A DNA stretch of 64,000 nucleotides, from positions 2,132,691-2,196,690 of the forward strand of contig NZ_KB933398.1 of the NCBI RefSeq assembly GCF_000392615.1, written 5' to 3'. A program made the translations under genes and the position numbers. Shown here piece by piece: positions 9,512-16,868 of this stretch; the first letter of the stretch is position 1; every line of letters begins with the position of its first letter. A model generated the notes under the pieces. It was not told the DNA's origin, ran no database searches, and saw nothing but the letters and a program-made list of their open reading frames with translations. This stretch comes from Lysinibacillus sphaericus OT4b.31 (GTDB lineage Bacteria > Bacillota > Bacilli > Bacillales_A > Planococcaceae).

Positions 9512-9580
9512 AATTAACGCACGCCAACTACTTTTGTCATACTTAACAAGAATGATAAAAGTAGGTTACTGCGTTAAATT
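9512..9580 (-). other. Long hairpin between the small subunit and subunit II genes
   Basis: AATTAACGC pairs with GCGTTAA, and CTACTTTT-x-TCAT pairs with ATGATAAAAGTAG, forming an interrupted stem of about 60 bases that touches the stop codon of the 40-residue subunit. No T-run follows, so it looks like an RNA processing or stability element rather than a terminator. Confidence 0.5.
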
Positions 9581-9701
9581 AAAAACGATCGATAAATAAA
9601 TTGAAGCAGTACACCCATAGTAAAATAATAATGATGCCGACTCCGAACACTGCATAGAGTGAACCTTTTAGATTATCTTCTGATTTCTTTTTATTGGCCA
9701 T
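9579..9701 (-). CDS. cbaD: Cytochrome c oxidase small subunit IIa-like protein
   Basis: 40 residues. Start MANKKKSEDNLKGSLYAVFG, then one membrane helix VGIIIILLWVYCFNLF and a basic end. NLKG(S/T)L before a single helix is the pattern of ba3 oxidase subunit 2A proteins (family recognised from memory). RBS GGAGGGAG lies before the ATG. It is the first gene of the oxidase operon and matches the third, very small subunit of Thermus-type ba3 enzymes. Confidence 0.75.
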   Translation of the reverse strand: MANKKKSEDNLKGSLYAVFGVGIIIILLWVYCFNLFIDRF

Positions 9702-9744
9702 TGTTGCTCCCTCCTACGCTTTCATAGTGGACTTTCTTAATGTC

Positions 9745-9787
9745 ATCATATAGAAATTCGTGTCGTTTTGATGTGAAAAAAATCACA
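9745..9787 (-). promoter_or_regulatory. FNR-type operator and promoter of the cytochrome ba3 operon
   Basis: TGTGA-N6-TCACA, a perfect palindrome, spans 9772-9787. On the minus strand TATGAT (9745-9750) lies 21 bp further on. With a start point near 9738 the palindrome centre is at -41.5, the standard place for activation by FNR/CRP-family proteins. The Bacillus Fnr consensus is TGTGA-N6-TCACA-like (known). A second half-site TGTGA-A7-TGTGA lies about 15 bp upstream. Control by oxygen limitation is inferred. Confidence 0.65.
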
Positions 9788-10013
9788 CATTCGAGGGCAA
9801 AGTGTGAAAAAAATGTGAAATGTATGAAGAAGGGGAATAAAAGTAGTCATTTTCTGAATAGGTAGAAAGGCATTTTAGTAGATTTCCTATCAAAGTTTCA
9901 TTTATAGACGATCGACCAACGCAGTGAGCATTGAGACCTAGTACATCACTTAAACGATTGCTTTGTGGCGATGCATACGAAATGTTCGTTCAGCAGAAGC
10001 CTTAAACAAAGAA

Positions 10014-10062
10014 AGAGGACTGTCCCTAAGTGATGATTTTATCACTTTAGGACAGCCCTCTT
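10014..10062 (-). terminator. Terminator downstream of cheX
   Basis: AGAGGACTGTCCCTAAGTGA pairs with TCACTTTAGGACAGCCCTCT with a short loop. On the minus strand the stem is followed by TTCTTTG. It lies about 80 bp past the cheX stop. Confidence 0.7.
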
Positions 10063-10143
10063 AATTATGCGAATACCGAAACTTATTCATAAACGCTTGA
10101 TGCTAAGGCATAAGATATATCATTTGCGACACAAGAGTCTAGT

Positions 10144-10608
10144 TTATTCTTCATCTTCTTCAATTGTTAATAGAACCGTTAGTGCACCAATGTCTGGAAT
10201 CGTAACAGGGAGTACAAAGGCTTTTTCAAAGCCATATAATTTTGTGTTCCCAACCATGACAGTTGGTGGTGTAATATCAATTTCAATATTTTGTTGTCCG
10301 ACAGTCGTACATAAATTACCTGCAATCATGTTTCCAAACTCACCTGTAAAGGATTCTAACATTTCTCCTTCAAGCGGCATACCAAACATGGTGTTGCCAA
10401 TGCCACTAAATATTTCAGGTGAGGAATCAATGATAACACGGCCCTTTAAATCTCCAATGAGCCCAATTAATACGCCCATTTGTTGCTGTTGAAAGGGTTC
10501 AGAAATAATACTTGGCGATTTCACCTGGATGTCCATAGGTAGTATCGATTTTAACGCATGGATTGTCCCGTTTAAAATAGTTTGAAAGTACTTCGAATTA
10601 CTCATCAT
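10144..10608 (-). CDS. cheX: CheX/CheC-family chemotaxis phosphatase
   Basis: 154 residues, one CheX domain. The phosphatase signature E-x2-N appears in GEFGNMIAGN (about 90-99). The family removes phosphate from CheY-P; CheX homologues have a single active helix, as here. It stands alone, away from a flagellar operon, with its own terminator. Two adjacent ATG codons begin the frame, with AAAGGATG upstream. The frameshifted chemoreceptor at 24554 is the other chemotaxis gene in the window. Confidence 0.85.
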   Translation of the reverse strand: MMSNSKYFQTILNGTIHALKSILPMDIQVKSPSIISEPFQQQQMGVLIGLIGDLKGRVIIDSSPEIFSGIGNTMFGMPLEGEMLESFTGEFGNMIAGNLCTTVGQQNIEIDITPPTVMVGNTKLYGFEKAFVLPVTIPDIGALTVLLTIEEDEE

Positions 10609-10673
10609 TACCGCATCCTTTTTCCGACTTTTCTACATCTTACCATGTTGAAAGGGTAAGATGAAAGTATGTC

Positions 10674-10722
10674 TTGACGAAATTGGATGAAATTTATATT
10701 ATATTAGTGAGAATGATTTTCA
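10674..10722 (+). promoter_or_regulatory. SigmaA promoter with Fur box
   Basis: TTGACG (10674-10679), 17 bp, TATTAT (10697-10702). A 7-1-7 Fur-type palindrome TGAGAATGATTTTCA (10708-10722) matches TGATAATNATTATCA at 13 of 15 places and covers the expected start point, which is the usual position for repression. The only gene downstream before a terminator is the 29-residue peptide. Confidence 0.75.
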
Positions 10723-10800
10723 TAGTCAATCAATTGAAGTTCTACTTACTTCGGAGTAATTCTTTAGTCCTAAATTTGGGTGAAAAGGAGTGGTCAGCAA

Positions 10801-10890
10801 TGACATTCGTATTCATTGGTGCAGCAGTGGCTATTTATATTGGTGTGGGGAGATACGTCATGAAACAGGCGACTGCACATTTAAAATAGT
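10801..10890 (+). CDS. 29-residue single-pass membrane peptide, Fur-controlled
   Basis: MTFVFIGAAVAIYIGVGRYV followed by MKQATAHLK: one hydrophobic helix with GxxxG-like spacing and a short basic tail. AAAAGGAG lies about 10 bp before the ATG. I take this ATG rather than an in-frame one at 10674, because that codon lies inside the -35 region. The promoter carries a Fur box and a terminator follows, so it is a single-gene transcript expected under iron starvation. B. subtilis uses small Fur-controlled proteins (FbpA/B/C) with the sRNA FsrA, but those are basic and soluble, so this is not clearly the same. Function unknown. Confidence 0.6.
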
Positions 10891-10941
10891 AAAGTTTACA
10901 TTTTAGCTATTGCGATATAAGATAATTATTTTAATAAAGGT

Positions 10942-10983
10942 GAGTATGACACAAAGTTTCTTTTGAGTCATACTCTTTTTTTG
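10942..10983 (+). terminator. Terminator of the Fur-controlled transcript
   Basis: GAGTATGAC pairs perfectly with GTCATACTC, followed by a run of eight T. Confidence 0.88.
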
Positions 10984-11044
10984 TGGTTTTTGGCCTGAAT
11001 CTCCTTCGTAACACTATCGGTATAACGACCAATCCCGTATATTT

Positions 11045-11308
11045 TTGCACTTGGCAATGTATAAGTACCGAGAGATGGAAGCGACACTAACTTACTCATC
11101 TGTAAGTATTTTACGTTACCCCCAATGGGTGGCACTTGATATAATATCAGAAGTGACAGACGAAATTGTGTATGATGAGAAATTAAATTCATGTATTCAG
11201 GCTCATATGTTATTCAATCAGGCAATTATCGAGGCGGCTGTCTCGACACCAGTCAATAAACAAAATCAAAATGGGCGGATGATCAAACAACGTCCAATAG
11301 AAATCTAG
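11045..11308 (+). CDS. Possible hypothetical protein upstream of pcp
   Basis: An open frame of up to 87 codons (77 from the ATG at 11075) that ends 9 bp before the pcp start. Ribosome binding is weak and I recognise no domain. The opposite strand is also open here (10968-11192). It could instead be the promoter and leader of the pcp operon; TATAAT at 11140 would fit that reading. Confidence 0.25.
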   Translation: MHLAMYKYREMEATLTYSSVSILRYPQWVALDIISEVTDEIVYDEKLNSCIQAHMLFNQAIIEAAVSTPVNKQNQNGRMIKQRPIEI

Positions 11309-11317
11309 GTGAATAAA

Positions 11318-11932
11318 ATGACAAAAATATTATTAACAGGGTTTGTGCCATTTCTTGACTATACAATGAATCCAACAATGCAAATTGTAGAAGCGTTGGA
11401 TGGAACGGTAATGGATGATTATGAGATTACTGGAGGCATATTGTCTGTAGATTTTCAGCAATCTGCCCAGCAGTTGAAACAATATATAGCTGATATTGAG
11501 CCCCAAATCATCATTTCATTAGGATTAGCTGGAGGGCGTTTTAAGATTACACCAGAACGAATTGCGATTAATGTTAAAGATGGTGAGGCTGATAATAATG
11601 GTTATACACCAGTGGACGAAAGCATTCATGACGGTGGAGTCGATGCCTATCTAACGAATTTGCCTATCCGTAATATGGTGAACCGTTTACACAATGAAGG
11701 ATATCCTGCCGAAATTTCAAATACAGCAGGTACCTATTTATGTAATAATATTATGTATGAAGGGCTTCGTTACGCAAAGCAAAATGAAGGCGTTCTTGCT
11801 GGATTTATTCATATTCCTGCTTCATTTGATTTGGCCATTCAGCATGGCAAAATACCAGGATGGAATATTCAAGATTTAATCACTAGTATCGAGATCTGTA
11901 TCAAGGAGACAATTTGTGCTGCAAATGATTGA
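11318..11932 (+). CDS. pcp: Pyroglutamyl-peptidase I
   Basis: 204 residues, C15 cysteine peptidase. Catalytic triad E80 (ITPERIAIN), C142 (AGTYLCNN) and H165 (GFIHIPAS). It cuts N-terminal pyroglutamate (5-oxoproline) from peptides. ATG 11318 is chosen over GTG 11309 because AGGTGA lies 5 bp before it and MTKILLTGFVPF is the family start. First gene of a four-gene operon whose other products turn 5-oxoproline into glutamate, so the operon can recover pyroglutamate from peptides. Confidence 0.95.
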   Translation: MTKILLTGFVPFLDYTMNPTMQIVEALDGTVMDDYEITGGILSVDFQQSAQQLKQYIADIEPQIIISLGLAGGRFKITPERIAINVKDGEADNNGYTPVDESIHDGGVDAYLTNLPIRNMVNRLHNEGYPAEISNTAGTYLCNNIMYEGLRYAKQNEGVLAGFIHIPASFDLAIQHGKIPGWNIQDLITSIEICIKETICAAND

Positions 11933-12611
11933 TTTTCCTCATACAATGTGGATTAGCCAATACACAGTTCGTTTTGCATTTAATGAGGACATATCCCAAG
12001 AGAATTTTCAAATAGTTCAAAAATTTGATCGGTTTCTGAAAAAAAATCTACAGCACAAGCTAGTTGAAACGGTTGCTAGCTATCACACAGTTACGGCGTA
12101 TATAAATCAGAAAATTGATATGAAAGTTTTACAAAAGCAATGGCTTGTTATGCAAATGTCCACAACAGACGAAGACGTAGCAAGTCGTCATTTACAAATT
12201 CCAATTTGCTATGATGAAGAATTTGCCTTAGATATGCAACGTGTTATGGATTCTACGTGCTTATCGTATGAAGAGGTAAAAGCACTGCACATGTCTAAGG
12301 CATACCTTGTGTATTTAATTGGATTCTTACCGGGATTTCCTTATTTGGGTGATCTACATGAACAATTGTTTGTACCACGTTTGAAGAAACCAAGAAAATC
12401 AGTATCTGCAAGCTCAATCGGCATTGGTGGTTCACAGACAGGGATTTATCCACTCGATTCACCTGGTGGTTGGAATATTATTGGTAAAACGCCATTTACT
12501 TTATTTGATGTACATGAGAAAAAAAGCTTTTTATTTTCCCTTGGGGATCAAGTACGGTTTTATGAAATAACAAAGCAGGAGTTTATAGAAATAAAAAGCA
12601 AAGGAGTGTAG
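11916..12611 (+). CDS. pxpB: 5-oxoprolinase subunit PxpB (KipI family)
   Basis: 231 residues, allophanate hydrolase subunit 1/KipI domain. The conserved run FLPGFPYLGDL and GGSQTGIYPLDSPGGWNIIG are present. With PxpC and PxpA it forms the ATP-dependent 5-oxoprolinase. GTG start overlapping the pcp stop by 17 bp, with AAGGAG upstream; an in-frame ATG at 11925 is less well spaced. B. subtilis KipI also inhibits the sporulation kinase KinA, but the pcp-pxp context favours the metabolic role. Confidence 0.94.
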   Translation: MLQMIDFPHTMWISQYTVRFAFNEDISQENFQIVQKFDRFLKKNLQHKLVETVASYHTVTAYINQKIDMKVLQKQWLVMQMSTTDEDVASRHLQIPICYDEEFALDMQRVMDSTCLSYEEVKALHMSKAYLVYLIGFLPGFPYLGDLHEQLFVPRLKKPRKSVSASSIGIGGSQTGIYPLDSPGGWNIIGKTPFTLFDVHEKKSFLFSLGDQVRFYEITKQEFIEIKSKGV

Positions 12612-12614
12612 CAA

Positions 12615-13487
12615 TTGAAGCCACTTCTTATGGTGAAAAAGCAAGGTGTATATGGGAGCTTGCAAGACCAAGGGAGATACGGCTATCGGGCATACGGTAT
12701 TCCTCTATCTGGACCTATGGATAAAGTGTCATTCCAAGCAGCACAGTATATTTTAAATAACGACAAAAACCAAACTTCATGTGAATTATTTATTGGTGGG
12801 TTTGAATTTGAGGCTTTAAATGTGGGCACTTATGTATTAACGGGTGCAAAAAGTGAATGTTGCGTGAATGATACTCCTGTTGAAATGTGGAAGTCTTTTC
12901 AATTAGCACAGGGAGATAAATTAACGATAAAAAATGTCAGTGCTGGCTCGATCGTTTATCTAACGCCTAAAGGCGGATTTCAAACAGCGCAAATACTTGC
13001 CAGTAGTTCGTGTTTTCCCTTAGGAAGTATAGGCGAAATAGTAAGGAGAGGTAGCATTTTGTATGGGCAAGGAACGGAGTCATCTGAGTCAATGCCATTT
13101 ACAAGGGGCCTATATGCACCATTTCGCCCAACCTTTAAAAACGCCATTACAGTAAGCGTTTTTAAAGGACCTCATTTTGATTTATTTACAGAAGAGAGTC
13201 AACAACAATTATTGCAGGGTTCATTCCAATTTACAGGTGGAAATCGGATGGGCTATTATTTGAAAGGTCCTGTACTGCAGCTGAAGGAAAAGAAAGATAT
13301 CCTGTCAGAGGCGACACAATTTGGGACAATACAAGTGCCACAAAATGGGGAACCAATTATATTAATGGCAGATGCACAAACGGTTGGTGGCTATCCAATA
13401 ATTGCAACAGTTCATGAAGATGATTTACATAAAATTGCCCAAATGCGTGTGTTTAACACCGTGAAATTTGCACTAATGGAGGGATAG
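12615..13487 (+). CDS. pxpC: 5-oxoprolinase subunit PxpC (biotin-dependent carboxyltransferase family)
   Basis: 290 residues, allophanate hydrolase subunit 2/KipA-like domain: SLQDQGRYGYRAYGIPLSGPMD near the N-terminus and PQNGEPIILMADAQTVGGYP near the C-terminus. Somewhat shorter than many homologues (about 320-335). TTG start with AAGGAG upstream, 3 bp after pxpB. Partner of PxpB and PxpA in 5-oxoproline hydrolysis. Confidence 0.93.
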   Translation: MKPLLMVKKQGVYGSLQDQGRYGYRAYGIPLSGPMDKVSFQAAQYILNNDKNQTSCELFIGGFEFEALNVGTYVLTGAKSECCVNDTPVEMWKSFQLAQGDKLTIKNVSAGSIVYLTPKGGFQTAQILASSSCFPLGSIGEIVRRGSILYGQGTESSESMPFTRGLYAPFRPTFKNAITVSVFKGPHFDLFTEESQQQLLQGSFQFTGGNRMGYYLKGPVLQLKEKKDILSEATQFGTIQVPQNGEPIILMADAQTVGGYPIIATVHEDDLHKIAQMRVFNTVKFALMEG

Positions 13488-13489
13488 GT

Positions 13490-14227
13490 ATGCCATTTGA
13501 TATAAATTGTGATATGGGTGAAAGCAACGATTCTTTTATAAGGGGCAATGATGAAGCGATTTTAGATTATGTGACGTCCATTAATATCGCATGCGGCTAT
13601 CATGCTGGTAATCATACAATTATGCATCGTACGGTAAGAAATGCCATACGAAAAAATGTCCATATTGGCGCACACCCCGGCTATCCGGATCTCGAGGGGT
13701 TTGGTCGCCGTAATAGGGATTTTAGTGCAGAGGAAATTTACAATATGGTTGTTTATCAAATAGGCGCATTACAAGCTTTTGTCACTGTAGAAAATGGAAC
13801 ACTACATCATGTCAAGCCGCACGGGGCGCTCTACAATCAAAGTGCCAATGATATCGAAAAGGCAAAAGCAATTGTGAAGGCGGTATTTGACGTAAACCCT
13901 GCATATATTTTATATTGCTTGTCCGGCAGTAAAATGGCCACTATTGCAAAAGAACGAGGATTACTTGTTTACGAGGAGGCTTTTGCAGATCGCAATTATA
14001 ATGATGACGGTACATTAGTGAGTAGACTGGAACCAAATGCGCTCATTCAGACAGAGGAGGAAATGCTTGTACACGTCAAAGGTATTTTCACAGCAAATGA
14101 GGTAATGTCTGTGCAGCAAAAAAAAATCAAAATCTCCGCCCAAACACTGTGTATACACGGAGATGGCCCACATGCACTCGCCTATGCAAAAAAAATACAT
14201 GGGCTGAATGGTCAAACAGGAAATTAG
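13490..14227 (+). CDS. pxpA: 5-oxoprolinase subunit PxpA (LamB/YcsF family)
   Basis: 245 residues. Family marks: DINCDMGES at the start, NIACGYHAGN, GAHPGYPDLEGFGRR, HVKPHGALYN and IHGDGPHAL at the end. It is the third subunit of ATP-dependent 5-oxoprolinase. GGAGGG 6 bp before the ATG; only 2 bp separate it from pxpC. Last gene of the operon; no good terminator lies directly after it. Confidence 0.95.
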   Translation: MPFDINCDMGESNDSFIRGNDEAILDYVTSINIACGYHAGNHTIMHRTVRNAIRKNVHIGAHPGYPDLEGFGRRNRDFSAEEIYNMVVYQIGALQAFVTVENGTLHHVKPHGALYNQSANDIEKAKAIVKAVFDVNPAYILYCLSGSKMATIAKERGLLVYEEAFADRNYNDDGTLVSRLEPNALIQTEEEMLVHVKGIFTANEVMSVQQKKIKISAQTLCIHGDGPHALAYAKKIHGLNGQTGN

Positions 14228-14524
14228 AAAACGGTAGGCTTAAAAAATTATTAAAGGAAATGACAGCTATACTTATACATGTAGCAAGTAATCCAAACTG
14301 GTTGGAGCGCTAAAAAGACCTTGTGAGGAAAAAGTTAAAGAACAGTCGACTTTTACTGCACGCACCATGTCATTTAATCCGTTGATTATGGGCGGGGCCT
14401 ACGCTAAGGGTCTTCTATTTTGTTATTTATTGGTACACAGTTAAAGCCTGCGTAGACTTATGCGTTCATAGCTGTCAACTTTAGATTTACAATATGGTTA
14501 TATTTGGATATATTTAGGTAAATT

Positions 14525-14595
14525 GAAGGTATTTAAAGGCTGACAGTCACTTTGGTGATCTTGGACTAAGTCTTTAAATGCCTTCTCTTTTTATG
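14525..14595 (+). terminator. Hairpin with T-rich tail, possible pxp operon terminator
   Basis: GAAGGTATTTAAAG pairs with CTTTAAATGCCTTC (one G-U) around a 33-base loop that can fold further, followed by TCTTTTT. It is 300 bp from pxpA, so the link is uncertain. Confidence 0.5.
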
Positions 14596-14838
14596 CTTAG
14601 CTCGTAAAATCTCTGTAGCGCTACTCCGGATGCCGACCATCTCACTAATTTCTATTTCCTTCTCTTCCCAAATGAAATTTAATATTCAACTTAATTTACC
14701 AACGCAAGTGATATCATTCAAAATTTGGCGGGCACAAACCCACTCAGAGAGATTGGATATATCAATCGGAATGCCTGCTAAATCACGTACCACTTGTTTA
14801 GCGCCTTTCCTGATTTATGGGCCGATGCATTGTTATAT

Positions 14839-15090
14839 CTATACAGTAAATAGTTGTTCTAATGGAGTAGGAGTAGTTGTAACGTCAATCAATATACTTT
14901 CTTTATATGTAAATATGTATTCATAGTTGCTTGTTTCATCCAGCATTTTCGGTAAGTAATATTTTAAATCTGCTATTCCTACATTTTGTATTCTATAAAT
15001 AAGTAACACAGCATGGCTGTGTCGAGTGAAAGTAAATAAACGAAAATAAAAACCGGAAAACCTTTCTATGCCGTTGCAAATTTATAAAAC
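14839..15090 (-). pseudogene. Decayed coding fragment, product unknown
   Basis: The minus strand reads for about 70 codons without a stop and looks protein-like (for example IADLKYYLPKMLDETSNYEY, then IFTYKESILIDV), ending at TAG 14839-14841. A second protein-like stretch (AKQVVRDLAGIPIDISNL) follows downstream in another frame near 14685-14800. No start or family can be named. It may be the 3' remains of a lost gene. Confidence 0.2.
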
Positions 15091-15105
15091 GTAATTTTAA
15101 AACAA

Positions 15106-15263
15106 GCGTACCTTTACAAAAGCTCGAAGCAGATACACTCAGTGTTTGTTTATCTGAGGGATGCACACTGCACAGTAATCAAGGTTCAGTGTACATATCT
15201 TATCGAAATCAAAAGATATCGAAAAAAAGGGCATAATCATGAGCATATCCCGTAAAGGTACGC
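15106..15263. repeat. 158-bp element bounded by perfect 12-bp inverted repeats
   Basis: GCGTACCTTTAC (15106-15117) and GTAAAGGTACGC (15252-15263) are exact inverted copies. Inside are smaller hairpins (ATATCTT/AAGATAT). The spacing suggests a folded RNA or a small non-autonomous mobile element; no coding sequence is inside. Confidence 0.45.
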
Positions 15264-15723
15264 ATGCTGATAATATCCCCATTTAATCGTATCGTTCAGC
15301 AAAAGAAATACTACAACGGCAATCGTAGAACAAACTATCAAAGTTTATTAAAAGTATTATAACTATATTTGAATATAAGCGAAACTAAACAACCGGTCGC
15401 CGGTACAATACCGACAACTGGTTGGATGAATGCTTTACCTTTTGTCTTTTATATCGGGACAGTCCTTTGGTCACTGACCAACTTTTCCTACTTCAATCGC
15501 TACGTTCCACTCACACTTTTGTTGCGAATATAATTCTAGAGGCAGCAATTAATTTCCGTTATCTATCCATTTGTAGGAAACCAAGGTTACCTTCTGGACG
15601 TTAAAGTTCCTCATGTTTGATTTGTGTGAATCGTTCATTCTGCTCACAATGTGCAAGAAGCTTAGTGGTTTCTTTATATGATTGTTATCAATCCGCATAA
15701 CTAAACCCTAATGTTCTTGCATG

Positions 15724-16044
15724 TTAAGTTGTCGTCACGAACTCTACAGCCTCTACAACTAATGGCGTTCCAGCAGAAATAAGGCCTGTAACCGTGTTAA
15801 AGGTTAACTCGCTTGCAGAAATTGTATACGAATCCCCCTCTTGTAAGACACCATTTACATAAAAATTATAGTAACCATTCGTTACGATAGGAAAGGTAGT
15901 TGCAGCAACTCCACTATCATTTAGGAAGGCAGTAGCAGGGATAGTGGTACCGTCAGCGACTGTTAAAGTTGTTGCTAATATATTAAAAAACCTTGTCGAA
16001 GACCCAGTCACATTGACATTAATATTAATAATGGAAAGTGGCAT
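15724..16044 (-). CDS. DUF4183 domain protein
   Basis: 106 residues from the ATG at 16044, which has a near-perfect AAAGGAGGTG 5 bp upstream; an ATG 18 bp further up lies before that RBS. Beta-rich and T/V/S-rich. The DUF4183 pattern is visible: RFFN, then TTIPATAFLNDSG, then NGYYNFYVNGVLQEGDSYTI and TPLVVEAVEF. DUF4183 proteins are common in spore-forming Bacilli and are suspected spore-surface proteins (known association, function unproven). 30 bp after a paralogue. Confidence 0.85.
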   Translation of the reverse strand: MPLSIININVNVTGSSTRFFNILATTLTVADGTTIPATAFLNDSGVAATTFPIVTNGYYNFYVNGVLQEGDSYTISASELTFNTVTGLISAGTPLVVEAVEFVTTT

Positions 16045-16074
16045 TTTTTCACCTCCTTTCATAGTGGTTGCACG

Positions 16075-16506
16075 TCATGTAGTTGTGAATCCGAGTGACT
16101 CCACGATAATCGGAGTTCCTGCATAAATGGTTGTAGCATAAGGATTTAATGTTAAGGAATTTGCCGTTACTGTGTAAATTCCACCTTCTTGCATGACAGC
16201 GTTGATGTAAAGATTAACGTAGCCATTTGGGCGGAAAATCATAAATTCAGTCACTTGGTTGCCATCATCACCGTAAAATAAATTCGCAGGAATGGTTACG
16301 CCATTCGTTAAATCAATATCTGCCACTGGAAGATAAAAATATCGATTTACTGTGGGGATGATATTTCCTTCAGCGTTATTCACTGGGGGAGGGGTGCTTA
16401 TGCATGCAGAGTTCGCCGCCTTTATCCGCTGCATGCAAGGCATTCTATCTTCACATGGATGTTCTTCTATTTCCCTCCATATTTTCCGCCTTTTTTGTTT
16501 TTCCAT
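16075..16506 (-). CDS. DUF4183 domain protein with Cys-rich N-terminus
   Basis: 143 residues. A basic and cysteine-containing N-terminus (about 1-45, with CEDRMPCMQ and a later ACIS) precedes a DUF4183 domain: RYFYLPVADIDL, then GVTIPANLFYGDDG, then NGYVNLYINAVMQEGGIYTV. Paralogue of the next gene (shared NGY-x-N-x-Y-x-N-x-V-x-QEG). The pair forms a two-gene operon; the cysteines could allow cross-linking in a spore layer (inference). Confidence 0.83.
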   Translation of the reverse strand: MEKQKRRKIWREIEEHPCEDRMPCMQRIKAANSACISTPPPVNNAEGNIIPTVNRYFYLPVADIDLTNGVTIPANLFYGDDGNQVTEFMIFRPNGYVNLYINAVMQEGGIYTVTANSLTLNPYATTIYAGTPIIVESLGFTTT

Positions 16507-16868
16507 AGGTTAATCACTTCCTTCCTCTTCTTTATAAGCACAACAATGTATGGTTTTCTTGAAGCGTTTTCCTGTAAGGGTGAGGAACATCTGTCTTGAG
16601 TGCGCTAACAAATCTATCGGACAAAAATATTCATTAACTTACACTATGATGGAATCTCTTGTATGATTGGTTGTACATCCAAACTTTAAAGATTTTCCTA
16701 CCAAATCCTACTTTTTTATGCAGTATCTTGTATGGAAGGAAATACGAATATTGCGCCTGAAACCTTGATATATATGCTTTTTAAAGTAAATTAGTGTTAT
16801 ACTTTGAATGTCGAATAAGGTAGAATACTAAATATGAATAACTAAAGGGTAAAGGAGTTACAGTTTTT
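16507..16868. other. Divergent intergenic region between DUF4183 genes and dynA
   Basis: Contains an extended -10 for dynA, TGTTATACT (16795-16803), with only a weak -35. On the minus side I see no clear sigmaA promoter for the DUF4183 genes, in keeping with possible control by a sporulation sigma factor (inference). Confidence 0.4.

Larger units (their letters stand above)
14228..15723. other. Gene-poor 1.5 kb region
   Basis: No credible intact gene. It holds one terminator-like hairpin, a decayed minus-strand reading frame, and a 158-bp element bounded by inverted repeats, all listed separately. Near 15391-15425 CAACCGGT...ACTGGTTG forms a further hairpin. Frames at 14630-14926 and 15422-15604 (plus) lack ribosome binding sites and motifs. 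Confidence 0.5.

Noticed and set aside
10968-11192. 74-codon minus-strand frame before pcp
   Set aside because: It ends inside a perfect terminator stem and has no RBS; the opposite frame is equally open.
11916-12611. KipI as a sporulation kinase inhibitor
   Set aside because: The gene order pcp-pxpB-pxpC-pxpA fits 5-oxoprolinase; no kinase gene is near.
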